NCBI GenBank assembly: GCA_900768075.1
Contig: CAAGBN010000062.1
Span: forward strand, 1-27,395
From: Clostridia bacterium
Lineage (GTDB): Bacteria > Bacillota > Clostridia > Oscillospirales > Acutalibacteraceae
Direction of reading: 5' to 3'
Length of the DNA stretch: 27,395 bases
Position numbers and translations under genes: made by a program. The stretch's first letter is position 1; the number at the start of each line of letters is the position of its first letter. The notes under the pieces are model-generated. The model had not been told where the DNA came from, made no database searches, and saw nothing but the letters and a program-made list of their open reading frames with translations. Shown here piece by piece: positions 1-7,786 of this stretch.

Positions 1-17
1 CGTTGCAAGAAAAGGCG

Positions 18-54
18 AAAATCACCGATAATGCTGACGCATATCGGTGATTTT
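18..54. terminator. Bidirectional hairpin terminator
   Basis: Thirteen-base inverted repeat (aaaatcaccgata at 18-30 and its complement at 42-54) around an 11-base loop. It is flanked by a T-run on the plus side and by a weaker T-rich stretch on the minus side. It lies about 85 bases past the stop of the minus-strand secreted protein ending at 139, and could also end a plus-strand gene lying left of the window. Confidence 0.7.
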
Positions 55-138
55 TAACGTATTATTGTGATGTTAGTTCACTTTTTAAAGAAATACTGCC
101 TTATGGGGTGTCGGCGTTAACGTAGGTCAATCTTTTAA

Positions 139-759
139 TTATTCGAAGAGACCGCTGAGAAGGTCAGTCATAATCTTCATACCGTACTCAGTAGCTGAGG
201 GGCCGTATTCATTTGAATAGAAGAGAAGACCGATGATTGTACCGAATACTTTAACAAGGATATCTAAAGCTGCAGCCATACCCTCTTCTTCGGGAGCTGT
301 GTTTGTGTAGTCAGCCATAAAGTGAACAACTTCACCTGCAGCTGATTCGGGGATAATAAACTCATAGTTTGCAGGATATGTTTCCTGTGTGAGATAGCAG
401 TACCAACCGTTGAATGCACAGTCTGAGGGAGGATTTACGGGAGGAAGTGTAATTTCATCACCGGGTGTCTGAGCCTCTTTCTTTGAATCCTTCGAGTTGT
501 TGGGAATCATATCATAAATATTTTCTGAGTAGTTTGTAACGTAGGTGAAGCCACCGTTTCTGTAAACCCAAACGCCACCCTTGATCTTACCGCCATTAAG
601 GTCAAAGCTGAGAATAGCCTGCTCATGTGTAAGACCGTAAACGCTATCTGTATCGTTATATAAATCTTCATAATCAGTTTCGCTGAGCGCAATGGCACTT
701 ATTGAAAGGGTGCCGAATACTACAAGCACTGAAAGAAGTAATGCTAAAACTTTTTTCAT
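139..759 (-). CDS. Small secreted InlB-repeat-like protein (second of a tandem pair)
   Basis: 206 residues. Residues 1-24 form a Sec signal peptide (MKK, hydrophobic core, small residues SAIA before the likely cut). Residues about 48-154 resemble one InlB/Listeria-Bacteroides B-repeat: it opens with LSFDLNGG, has TPGDEITLPPVNPPS in the middle, and then FNGWYCY. The tail, about 160-206, is hydrophobic/amphipathic and ends LLSGLFE, with no LPXTG or dockerin. The start is supported by AGGAGG nine bases upstream. It lies 33 bases downstream of its paralogue at 793-1401, with no terminator between, so the two are probably co-transcribed. Two cysteines fall in the domain (SDCAF and WYCY). The fold assignment is by motif only. 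Its function is unknown; an extracellular binding or envelope role is inference. Confidence 0.8.
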   Translation of the reverse strand: MKKVLALLLSVLVVFGTLSISAIALSETDYEDLYNDTDSVYGLTHEQAILSFDLNGGKIKGGVWVYRNGGFTYVTNYSENIYDMIPNNSKDSKKEAQTPGDEITLPPVNPPSDCAFNGWYCYLTQETYPANYEFIIPESAAGEVVHFMADYTNTAPEEEGMAAALDILVKVFGTIIGLLFYSNEYGPSATEYGMKIMTDLLSGLFE

Positions 760-792
760 TGTATGTAACCTCCTATATTATGTAATCAACGA

Positions 793-1401
793 TTAAAAGA
801 GATTGCCGAGAAGACCAGCAATATCAAATCCTTCGGGTAATTTGATGCCCATTGATTCAATGAGACCTTCAAGAACCATTACAAATACGTTTAAAACAGT
901 ATCAAGGAAGCTTGAACTCATTGGAGCAGGGCTCATAAGAGCGAAGAATTCGATTACACCGACATACTGTGCGCCGTCGGGAATGAAATACTTGCTGCCT
1001 GCTACATAGTTACCTGAGGGAATGATACCTTCTTCACCGTAGCAATACCAACCGTCAAATACCTTACCCTCGGGAGGAATTACTGAAGGAAGAATTACAT
1101 AACGACCGGGAGTCTGACTGCTTGTTGTGTACTGGCCCTCGTTGTTGGGAACCTTATTATAAGTACCTGTAACGCCTTCTTTCCAGACGAAACCTTCGTT
1201 TTCATCATATACTTCAACTTTACCTGATACAGTACCGCCTGCAAGGTCAAAGCTGAGAACAACCTGCTGATCAGTGATAACCTGAGCCGCTCTTAACTGA
1301 TTGAGGAGTGTTGATGCGTTGTATGATAATGCTGATGCACCGAGTGCAAGAGTTGAAAACAGCATAACAACCGCAAGTACAACGGCTAAAACTTTTTTCA
1401 T
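793..1401 (-). CDS. Small secreted InlB-repeat-like protein (first of a tandem pair)
   Basis: 202 residues and clearly paralogous to the protein at 139-759. It has the same MKKVLA signal peptide (cut near GASA), the same VLSFDLAGG opening at about residue 47, a TPGRYVILPSVIPP segment, and FDGWYCY. It shares a hydrophobic C-terminal tail of about 40 residues, here ending GLLGNLF. Only the WYCY cysteine is kept. An AGGAGG site lies seven to eight bases before the ATG, and a good promoter lies at 1445-1473. InlB-type repeats are usually found in arrays on large surface proteins. A single repeat joined to an amphipathic tail, and duplicated, is unusual. No function can be assigned with confidence. 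Confidence 0.8.
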   Translation of the reverse strand: MKKVLAVVLAVVMLFSTLALGASALSYNASTLLNQLRAAQVITDQQVVLSFDLAGGTVSGKVEVYDENEGFVWKEGVTGTYNKVPNNEGQYTTSSQTPGRYVILPSVIPPEGKVFDGWYCYGEEGIIPSGNYVAGSKYFIPDGAQYVGVIEFFALMSPAPMSSSFLDTVLNVFVMVLEGLIESMGIKLPEGFDIAGLLGNLF

Positions 1402-1444
1402 AGTAAAAAACCTCCTAAGATTCGAACTTAAAATTTACGGGATG

Positions 1445-1473
1445 ATTATATCATCTAAAAACACAAAATGCAA
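1445..1473 (-). promoter_or_regulatory. SigA-type promoter of the secreted-protein pair
   Basis: On the minus strand: -35 TTGCAT (1468-1473), a 17-base spacer, and -10 TATAAT (1445-1450) preceded by an extended-10 TGA. It lies 44 bases upstream of the ATG at 1401. Confidence 0.7.
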
Positions 1474-1594
1474 GGCTTTTTTTAAAATATTCCTATTTTT
1501 TTCACTATATATATCAAATTTAAAACTTTTTAATAGATATTTGATAATAAACTGTGTACAAACCTTGTCCTAATCTGTATTTTTTGTGAAACGG

Positions 1595-1624
1595 TTGACT
1601 TTAAATCACAAGATGTTGTATAAT
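1595..1624 (+). promoter_or_regulatory. SigA-type promoter of the glycosidase operon
   Basis: TTGACT (1595-1600), an 18-base spacer, and TATAAT (1619-1624). It lies 43 bases upstream of the ATG at 1668. It is back to back with the promoter at 1445-1473 in a 266-base divergent intergenic region. Confidence 0.75.
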
Positions 1625-1667
1625 TTATCATAATAAATTATATATATCGAAACGAGGTTTTTACAAA

Positions 1668-4424
1668 ATGGACGATAAATTCGGTTGTTTTTTCGGTTGG
1701 GGTCCCTTCTCAAAGAAGTATGCAGGCATCTCACATATTGCCGAACACGAAAAATACAGCGGTATCAGATTTGATATGAATGTGACACCTGCAATCAGTG
1801 CATTTGATATAAAAGTACCCAATGTTACACTGCCGAGTGCATATCATCCCTGGCTTTGTAATGAGGATTATTCTTTCTATTCATACAGACACGATCTGCA
1901 GTGGAAAGACAAGGTCATCGCTGATGTTTCATATACAAAGCTGACTGATAACAGTATACTTGTAAGAACTGAAATTGTCAACAACACCGATATCATCAAA
2001 AACTGTGTTGTAAACTACTTTTCATCTATAGAGTATCCTCAGGATTTATACACAGAGCTCTCTCTTCCTGCAAAATGCGTTTATTGGGACGCGACTGAGT
2101 ATAGCGAATATACATATGCTGTCCCCCGCCCCTGGGATCAGCAGAATGCTGACGGCAGAAAGAAAGGCTTATTCCTTGACAAGACCTTCGTTGACGGCAA
2201 GGGACTCGGTGACAGAGCTGAAAAATGGCATATGCCTCACAGAGTCATTGAGCCATTCGGTGCAACCAAAGGCGACAAGGTCAAGTATACTATTAATATA
2301 GATGAAGATTTTGAAAATGCCGTACTTGCTATCAGATACCGCACAAGTGATATTCACTATGAGCAGGGTAAGCAGGTTGGCGTACACTATATAAACAGCA
2401 CAAGAACTGCAACATTCACACTCGGCGACAAGAAAATTGAGTTTTCACCTTGCGACACTCCCGAAATGAAATTTGTTTTCCTCGGAAAAGTTGCAAAAGG
2501 CACACTTGAGCTTGAGTTTATCGGCGAGGGTACAGGCGCAGCTGAATTTGACTTTATGGCAATCACCGAAGAAGCTGACAAGGATAATATTATAGTATAT
2601 ACTGAGGGTGTAAACTTCACTCCCGAAATCGACAATGCAAAATGCGACAAGGGTTATCTCACAACTCTTAAGTATGAAAAAATAAGCGGTGAATACAAGC
2701 TTCGTGTTTTCGATGACAATACCCGATTCAGAGAAATCGGAACTGGTGCACTCGAGGACTGTATGACAGCAAGACTTTCAAACGCTGACGAAACCTTCGA
2801 CGATGTAACAGAAAGCTTCACAGGTGCATTCAACCGCAAGCACAGTGACGAGGGCTTCTTCCACAACGCAATCAGCCATACTATATTTATAGAGGCAGGC
2901 GAAACAAAGGTTCAGTATGCGGTTATCTCAAAGGGTGAAACTCAATACCTCAGCGAAGCAGAATACGAAGAAATTTATCTCAAGGCGAGAGCAACTGCTA
3001 TTGACATCAAGCTTAACCCCTCAGGTGAAAAATACAAGCTCAGCAATCAGATTTTGGCTGCAACCTTGATGACTAACGTGGTTTATCCCATTTATAAGCA
3101 CGGCGAATACATCATTCACCACACACCCGGCAAGCGTTGGGACTGCCTTTATACTTGGGATTCAGGCTTTATCGGTCTCGGTATGAATGAGATAGCTCCT
3201 AAATTTGCAGAATACATCATTGATACATATTTAAGTGAAGAAGATAACCCGGACTATGCTTTCCTGCACCACGGCTCACCTGTACCTGTGCAGATTTATC
3301 AGCTTTATGAGATGATTCAGAAAGCTGACGATAAGGCGCATCTCCTCTCCTACTATGCAAGAGCAAGACTTTATTACCGCTTCCTTGCAGGTAAAATCAG
3401 AGGTTCAACAACAGCCAAGTTCAAGAGCGGCATCCTCACAACCTATGATTATTTTTATTCAACCAGCGGTATGGACGACTATCCTGCACAGGTTGCAATG
3501 ATGAAGCAGCGTCTTCGCGATAAAGCTTCACCTGTTATCACAACTTCACAGGTTATCCGCTTCGGTAAGATTCTTTCGATTCTCGCTGATAAGCTTGGCA
3601 AAGAAGATGACATTGCAGAGTACACTGCCGATTCAGAAAGACTTACTGCTGCTCTTGATAAATACTCATGGGACGATGAAAGCGGTTATTTCAGCTATGT
3701 GCTTCACGATGAAAATTATGAGCCCACTGAAATTTTCCGAACAAAAGACGGTGAAAACCTCAACAAGGGTCTCGACGGTATCTATCCCATTATTGCAGGT
3801 GCCTGCAACGAAAATCAGAAAGAGAAAATCATCTCTCATCTTACAAATGATAAAGAGATGCACTCACCCTTCGGTATCAGCGCTGTTGATATGACAGCAG
3901 GCTACTATATGGTAAACGGCTATTGGAACGGCAACATCTGGTTCCCGCATCAGTGGTTTATCTGGAAAAGTATGCTTGACTGCGGTGAAAGTGCAATCGC
4001 AAGAGATATTGCACATATGGCTCTCAACATCTGGAAGAGAGAGGTTGACGACACATATTATACCTTTGAAATGGTGAATACGGTAACAGGCTGTGGCGGT
4101 TGGTTCCACAACTTCGGTGGTCTTTCAACACCTATCAATATGTGGGCAAAGGCTTACTATTCACCTGCCACTGTCAATGTAGGCTTTGACACCTTCCTTG
4201 AAAAGACAAGCTTCAACGAAAACAACACTCAGGCTGAAATCACATTTACTTACTACGGCAAAAATGAAAAATTCACTCTTCTTGCAGTTATGGCAGAGGG
4301 CAAGGAATATACAGCCACACTCGATGGCAAGGAAGTATCATTCACAAGTGAAAACGGCTGTCTCGAATTCAGCTTAAGCAGTGACTTTAAGAGTACTCAC
4401 ACGATTATAATTAAGGAGAAATAA
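1668..4424 (+). CDS. GH63/MGH1-like (alpha/alpha)6 glycoside hydrolase
   Basis: 918 residues with no signal peptide, so probably cytoplasmic. The N-terminal half (about 1-440) looks beta-sandwich-rich. The middle (about 455-840) has the six-hairpin glycosidase motifs of GH63/MGH1-like enzymes: WDCLYTWDSGF around W497-D498, SGMDDYP around D603-D604, NGYWNGNIWFP, and YTFEMVNTVTG around E801. By analogy with GH63, an Asp of the SGMDD loop is the general acid and E801 the base; this is inference. A beta-rich C-terminal domain follows. GH63 members act on alpha-glucosidic linkages, but the substrate cannot be read from sequence. Family alternatives are GH37- or GH78-like six-hairpin enzymes. It is the first gene of a three-gene operon, with its stop two bases before the next ATG. 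GAGG lies upstream of the start. Confidence 0.82.
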   Translation: MDDKFGCFFGWGPFSKKYAGISHIAEHEKYSGIRFDMNVTPAISAFDIKVPNVTLPSAYHPWLCNEDYSFYSYRHDLQWKDKVIADVSYTKLTDNSILVRTEIVNNTDIIKNCVVNYFSSIEYPQDLYTELSLPAKCVYWDATEYSEYTYAVPRPWDQQNADGRKKGLFLDKTFVDGKGLGDRAEKWHMPHRVIEPFGATKGDKVKYTINIDEDFENAVLAIRYRTSDIHYEQGKQVGVHYINSTRTATFTLGDKKIEFSPCDTPEMKFVFLGKVAKGTLELEFIGEGTGAAEFDFMAITEEADKDNIIVYTEGVNFTPEIDNAKCDKGYLTTLKYEKISGEYKLRVFDDNTRFREIGTGALEDCMTARLSNADETFDDVTESFTGAFNRKHSDEGFFHNAISHTIFIEAGETKVQYAVISKGETQYLSEAEYEEIYLKARATAIDIKLNPSGEKYKLSNQILAATLMTNVVYPIYKHGEYIIHHTPGKRWDCLYTWDSGFIGLGMNEIAPKFAEYIIDTYLSEEDNPDYAFLHHGSPVPVQIYQLYEMIQKADDKAHLLSYYARARLYYRFLAGKIRGSTTAKFKSGILTTYDYFYSTSGMDDYPAQVAMMKQRLRDKASPVITTSQVIRFGKILSILADKLGKEDDIAEYTADSERLTAALDKYSWDDESGYFSYVLHDENYEPTEIFRTKDGENLNKGLDGIYPIIAGACNENQKEKIISHLTNDKEMHSPFGISAVDMTAGYYMVNGYWNGNIWFPHQWFIWKSMLDCGESAIARDIAHMALNIWKREVDDTYYTFEMVNTVTGCGGWFHNFGGLSTPINMWAKAYYSPATVNVGFDTFLEKTSFNENNTQAEITFTYYGKNEKFTLLAVMAEGKEYTATLDGKEVSFTSENGCLEFSLSSDFKSTHTIIIKEK

Positions 4425-4426
4425 TT

Positions 4427-6001
4427 ATGTACGAAAACATTAAGCCCTTGAAAGTAAATATAATCTCGGATATTCACTACTATTCAAGAGAAATGGGCTA
4501 TGAGGGTAAGGCTTTCGATAAAACCAATGCTACCGCTTCAAATGAAATGGTTTACAGCAAGGAAATCCTCACTTCTCTTATGGATCAGCTTGCAAATGAC
4601 GACAGCGATATCGTACTTGTCAGCGGTGACGTAACAAATAAGGCTGAGATTCCGAGCCACAAGGGTGTAACTGCTCTTCTTCGCTCACTTAAAGAAAGAG
4701 GCAAGAGGGTTTATGTTATCACTGCTACACACGACTATACAGATGATAATATGACTTACTTCTACGAGGGTGACGAAAAGAAAAAAGTCCCTGCCGTATC
4801 GCGCAAGGAGCTTGTGGATTTATATAAGGAATTCGGTCCTGAGGAAGCTATCTCAGTTCACGAGGACAGTATGTCCTATGTTGTACAGCTTTGTGACGGC
4901 TACAGACTTTTCGCTCTCAACGATGACAGAAATCACAAGGGCGCAAGCGGTTTTTCAGATGACTGCTTCCAGTGGATTTCCGAGCAAATTGAAGATGCAA
5001 AGAAAAACGGTCAGTTCATTATCCCTATGACTCATCATCCTATGCTTTCACCCTCACCTTTCTATAAGATTATCGGTGGCGGTAACATTATGGGTGAAGC
5101 AGAAAGAAGAATTAATGAATTCACAGAGATGGGTCTTCATTATATGTTCACAGGCCACACTCATATGCAGGATATCTCTTATAAGTACACCGAAAACGAT
5201 AAGATTTTCTATGATATCACAACTGCAGGTGCTGTCGGCTATCCTTCAACCTACCGTCAGGTGACATTCAGACCTGCTGAGGGTAAAATCGATGTTGATT
5301 CAGTTGCAATCGACTGTGAGATTAACGGCAGAAAATTAAAGGATCACCTTGAAGATAAATTCTTCGGCATGATAAGAAGAGTCATCGAAAAAGCAGGAAG
5401 CGATATCCCCGAGTTTGCGAGAATGGCAATGTCCTTCAGTGTCAAGCCCTCTCTTATTTACAAAATCGGCTGGATAATCAAGCCCTTTGCAAAGCTTATT
5501 AACAAGCTTACAATCGGCAACGTCGCTCCCCTTTGCAAGAAAGAGTCAGGCCTTAAAAAAGCTGATTGGCAGAATATCAAGGATGAGCGTGTTGTTGACT
5601 TTATTGTTTCACTTGTTGCTAACCTTTTCGGTGGTGACAGTCCTTACTCACCTGACACAGCTCACTATAAAATCACAATGGGTGTGCTGGCAATCATCGA
5701 CAGTATACTTGCAGTCTTCGGCATTAAGATAGGCAAGATTCTCAAGGGAGCTGAATCAGTCCAGAGTACTGTTGAGCCTTTGCTTTATAACAATGGTATC
5801 TGTGACGAAAAGGCTACACTCAATCTTTGGGGCGACCTGCCTGCAAAAGATCTCACCAAACCGAACTACATCAAGAGTAAAAAAGGTCTTGGCGTAATCA
5901 TAGGTCTTGTACTAGGCGTTGTTGTATTCTCACCTGTTATCATTCTTGCACTTCTTGTTGGTTTCATTGTAAACTACATTAAGTATCACGATAAGTTTTA
6001 A
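4427..6001 (+). CDS. Calcineurin-like metallophosphoesterase with C-terminal membrane anchor
   Basis: 524 residues. The N-terminal two thirds is a metallophosphoesterase: SDIH (D15, H17), VSGDVTN, THHP, and GHTHMQ near residue 243. The usual GNH(D/E) metal/phosphate motif reads ATHDY (T101-H102-D103), so the normal Asn is Thr. About 200 further residues follow, and a strongly hydrophobic C-terminal segment (about 485-518) ends in a short basic tail. That suggests a tail anchor with the enzyme in the cytoplasm. There is no signal peptide. It sits two bases after the glycosidase, with AAGGAG overlapping that gene's end, so the two are translationally close and may act on related phosphorylated or glycosylated substrates. 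The substrate is unknown. Confidence 0.85.
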   Translation: MYENIKPLKVNIISDIHYYSREMGYEGKAFDKTNATASNEMVYSKEILTSLMDQLANDDSDIVLVSGDVTNKAEIPSHKGVTALLRSLKERGKRVYVITATHDYTDDNMTYFYEGDEKKKVPAVSRKELVDLYKEFGPEEAISVHEDSMSYVVQLCDGYRLFALNDDRNHKGASGFSDDCFQWISEQIEDAKKNGQFIIPMTHHPMLSPSPFYKIIGGGNIMGEAERRINEFTEMGLHYMFTGHTHMQDISYKYTENDKIFYDITTAGAVGYPSTYRQVTFRPAEGKIDVDSVAIDCEINGRKLKDHLEDKFFGMIRRVIEKAGSDIPEFARMAMSFSVKPSLIYKIGWIIKPFAKLINKLTIGNVAPLCKKESGLKKADWQNIKDERVVDFIVSLVANLFGGDSPYSPDTAHYKITMGVLAIIDSILAVFGIKIGKILKGAESVQSTVEPLLYNNGICDEKATLNLWGDLPAKDLTKPNYIKSKKGLGVIIGLVLGVVVFSPVIILALLVGFIVNYIKYHDKF

Positions 6002-6004
6002 GCT

Positions 6005-6220
6005 ATGGAAGAGATAAAACTCGGCAAGTACCGACACTTCAAAGGCAACGAATATGAGGTTATCGCAATAGCAAAGCACAGCGAAACTACAGAGGATTAT
6101 GTGGTTTATAAAGCTCTCTATGGTGACGGCGGTATGTGGGTAAGACCTGCATCCATGTGGAATGAAACCGTAGAAAGAGACGGTGTTACCTATAAGCGAT
6201 TCACTTATATAGGCGAATAA
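6005..6220 (+). CDS. DUF1653 family protein
   Basis: 71 residues with the family's hallmark segments: GKYRHFKGNEYEVIAIAKHS, VVYKALYG, GMWVRPASMW and a closing RFTYIGE. DUF1653 proteins are small, single-domain, and of unestablished function, often compared with SH3-like beta-barrels. It lies four bases after the phosphoesterase stop and right before the terminator at 6225-6252, so it is the last gene of the operon. The match to the family is confident; the role is unknown. Confidence 0.9.
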   Translation: MEEIKLGKYRHFKGNEYEVIAIAKHSETTEDYVVYKALYGDGGMWVRPASMWNETVERDGVTYKRFTYIGE

Positions 6221-6224
6221 AAAT

Positions 6225-6252
6225 AAAGGACAGTTCATTTGAACTGTCCTTT
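6225..6252. terminator. Bidirectional terminator between convergent operons
   Basis: Twelve-base perfect stem (aaaggacagttc at 6225-6236 and its complement at 6241-6252) with a four-base loop (attt). A-rich on one side and T-rich on the other, it serves both the plus-strand DUF1653 gene and the minus-strand membrane protein ending at 6262. Its arm is nearly the same as that of the terminator at 7711-7734. Confidence 0.85.
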
Positions 6253-6261
6253 TAATTCTGA

Positions 6262-6543
6262 TTAAAATATTGCAATCACAAGAAGCACCATACTCAGACC
6301 AGTGAGTACACCGTGAGCAATAAGATTGTAGATAACATCATTTCCAAGGAAAAACTTTCTTGTCAGATGCACCTTGTACCAAAGCATACCTAATGCGAAA
6401 ATAAGATAAATTATTGCAGACTTGCTGATGATACCGCTAATGTCAACTGCAGAAAGAATCACATCTGCAAGCAAGGCAATATTATATAAAACTATAACCG
6501 CAAGGCTTAAATTGTAAATTCTGTTATACTGTGAAACGCTCAT
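6262..6543 (-). CDS. Small membrane protein, unknown
   Basis: 93 residues with about three hydrophobic helices (roughly 12-34, 39-53 and 70-93) and a charged loop near 55-68 (WYKVHLTRKFFLGND). AGGAGG lies six bases before the ATG. It follows the propeller-like gene by 18 bases, with only its own ribosome site between, so it is the second gene of that transcript, which ends at 6225-6252. I do not recognise a family. It may be a membrane partner of the upstream protein, which is inference from order only. Confidence 0.7.
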   Translation of the reverse strand: MSVSQYNRIYNLSLAVIVLYNIALLADVILSAVDISGIISKSAIIYLIFALGMLWYKVHLTRKFFLGNDVIYNLIAHGVLTGLSMVLLVIAIF

Positions 6544-6561
6544 TTGAAACCTCCTGAAAGC

Positions 6562-7647
6562 TTATTGCATAGCATTGATATCCCATTTGATTACGTAGTC
6601 AATAGGGTTTTTGCTCTGCTTGACATAGGGTGCTGCAGCCGACTCGGTTATGATATAGACACTGCCGTCGGGATAAAGTGTCACTTCTTCAAGGAAGGTA
6701 GGCACTCTGTACTGAGCAATTCTGTCTTTCTTCTGACAGTAATACAAGGGCACATCCTGACCTGCAACATTGATAATTTCATCGGGCTCACCCTTTGTTA
6801 CATCTTCATAGAGATATACTCTCGAGTTAGTAACTGCAGTTGATGAAGCTGTATAAACTATCTTACCGTCATCAAGCACACACATACCCTGCACCTTAAA
6901 GGGTGAAGTTAAAGCAAAGTCGGGTACTAAATTGTTTTCATCATCAATTTTATCAGTCTTTATACCCCACTTGCCGTTTTCATCAAGAATAAAAGCATTG
7001 ACACGTGAAAAATAGATTTCACCGTTTTTAGCTTTATAAATATTAGTAGCTTCTTTAATATCAGTGAAATTAATATCTGTGAATTCACCTATATAGAGCA
7101 CACCGTCACACACATTTACATATGAGCAGGTTGTATCCGTATAAAGCTCAGCTTCAATGGGCACATAAGCATCGTTGTCAGCTGCAAGAATCTTGCTGAG
7201 TGAAAGCACATGTGTAACACTTGTTGTGGCAATATATACATTATCTTCAAATACAGCAATACCGCCGAAGTGACCTGTTGCCTTATTCTTTGTTCCGTGG
7301 CAACCAACTGACTTTATGAAATTTCCGTCACCGTCAACAAGGATGATTCTTGAAGGCTGTGTTTTATCTTTATAATAGCCTGAAAGGAGGAAGATATCAT
7401 TTTCCTCTTCATAAAAGATGCCCTGAGGTACGAAGCCCTCTTTAAGACCGGGAATGATAAATCCTGCCTCAGAGTTCTCGTTAAAAGCTTTAAGCTGTTT
7501 CTCGTTTGGAAGCTCGCCTGTTATCATCTGAGTCTGTGTGAGCAGAGTTGATGTCTGAGCATCGTATTCAGCTATAATCGGTGCCACACCGCTGAAAGTA
7601 AAGATAATAGATGTTATAAATGCAAAAATCTTGCCTAAAATATCCAT
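6562..7647 (-). CDS. Secreted or membrane-anchored beta-propeller-like protein
   Basis: 361 residues from the ATG at 7647, which has AGGAGG seven bases upstream. The frame stays open to 7704, but that longer start lies inside the promoter -35 and would not be transcribed. Residues about 1-25 are a signal peptide or anchor (FAFITSIIFTFSGVAPIIA). The rest is a run of short beta-strand units such as DIFLLSGYYKD, RIILVDGDGNF, HFGGIAVFEDNVYIAT, VCDGVLYIGEF, VQGMCVLDDGKIVYTAS and TLYPDGSVYIITE. This pattern is typical of NHL/SMP-30-like propellers. No catalytic signature is evident. It heads a two-gene transcript with the small membrane protein at 6262-6543. Confidence 0.75.
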   Translation of the reverse strand: MDILGKIFAFITSIIFTFSGVAPIIAEYDAQTSTLLTQTQMITGELPNEKQLKAFNENSEAGFIIPGLKEGFVPQGIFYEEENDIFLLSGYYKDKTQPSRIILVDGDGNFIKSVGCHGTKNKATGHFGGIAVFEDNVYIATTSVTHVLSLSKILAADNDAYVPIEAELYTDTTCSYVNVCDGVLYIGEFTDINFTDIKEATNIYKAKNGEIYFSRVNAFILDENGKWGIKTDKIDDENNLVPDFALTSPFKVQGMCVLDDGKIVYTASSTAVTNSRVYLYEDVTKGEPDEIINVAGQDVPLYYCQKKDRIAQYRVPTFLEEVTLYPDGSVYIITESAAAPYVKQSKNPIDYVIKWDINAMQ

Positions 7648-7675
7648 AATATTTCCTCCTTGGTTTACTACTGAT

Positions 7676-7704
7676 ATTATACAGTTAAAACGATTATTTG
7701 TCAA
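7676..7704 (-). promoter_or_regulatory. Consensus SigA promoter
   Basis: A perfect pair on the minus strand: TTGACA (7699-7704), a 17-base spacer, TATAAT (7676-7681). It drives the propeller-like gene and fixes its start at 7647. Confidence 0.9.
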
Positions 7705-7710
7705 ATAAAA

Positions 7711-7734
7711 AGGACAGCTCCGAAGAACTGTCCT
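7711..7734 (-). terminator. UUCG-tetraloop terminator of the YkuE-like gene
   Basis: In the minus-strand transcript a ten-pair stem (one G-U) is closed by C(UUCG)G, a very stable tetraloop, and followed by UUUUUAUUU. It begins ten bases after the ancestral stop at 7744, but 36 bases after the present stop at 7770. Confidence 0.85.
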
Positions 7735-7743
7735 AAATAAAAG

Positions 7744-7786
7744 TCAAGCGCTATTCAATTCAACTAATATCACTTCGGGTCTGTTA
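7744..7786 (-). other. Out-of-frame remnant C-terminus of the YkuE-like phosphoesterase
   Basis: Just past residue V269 of the gene at 7770-8594, another frame reads NRPEVILVELNSA and a stop at 7744-7746. NRPE(I/V)VLVEL-type endings are the normal C-terminus of the YkuE/YaeI family. Adding one A to the AA at 7787-7788 (T on the plus strand) would give PLRVNNRPEVILVEL, the expected sequence. This is either a real one-base deletion or a sequencing error. Confidence 0.75.

Noticed and set aside
1301..1573. Plus-strand open frame of 90 residues across the divergent promoter region
   Set aside because: It is antisense to the signal peptide of the secreted protein, then runs into AT-rich non-coding sequence, with no ribosome site.
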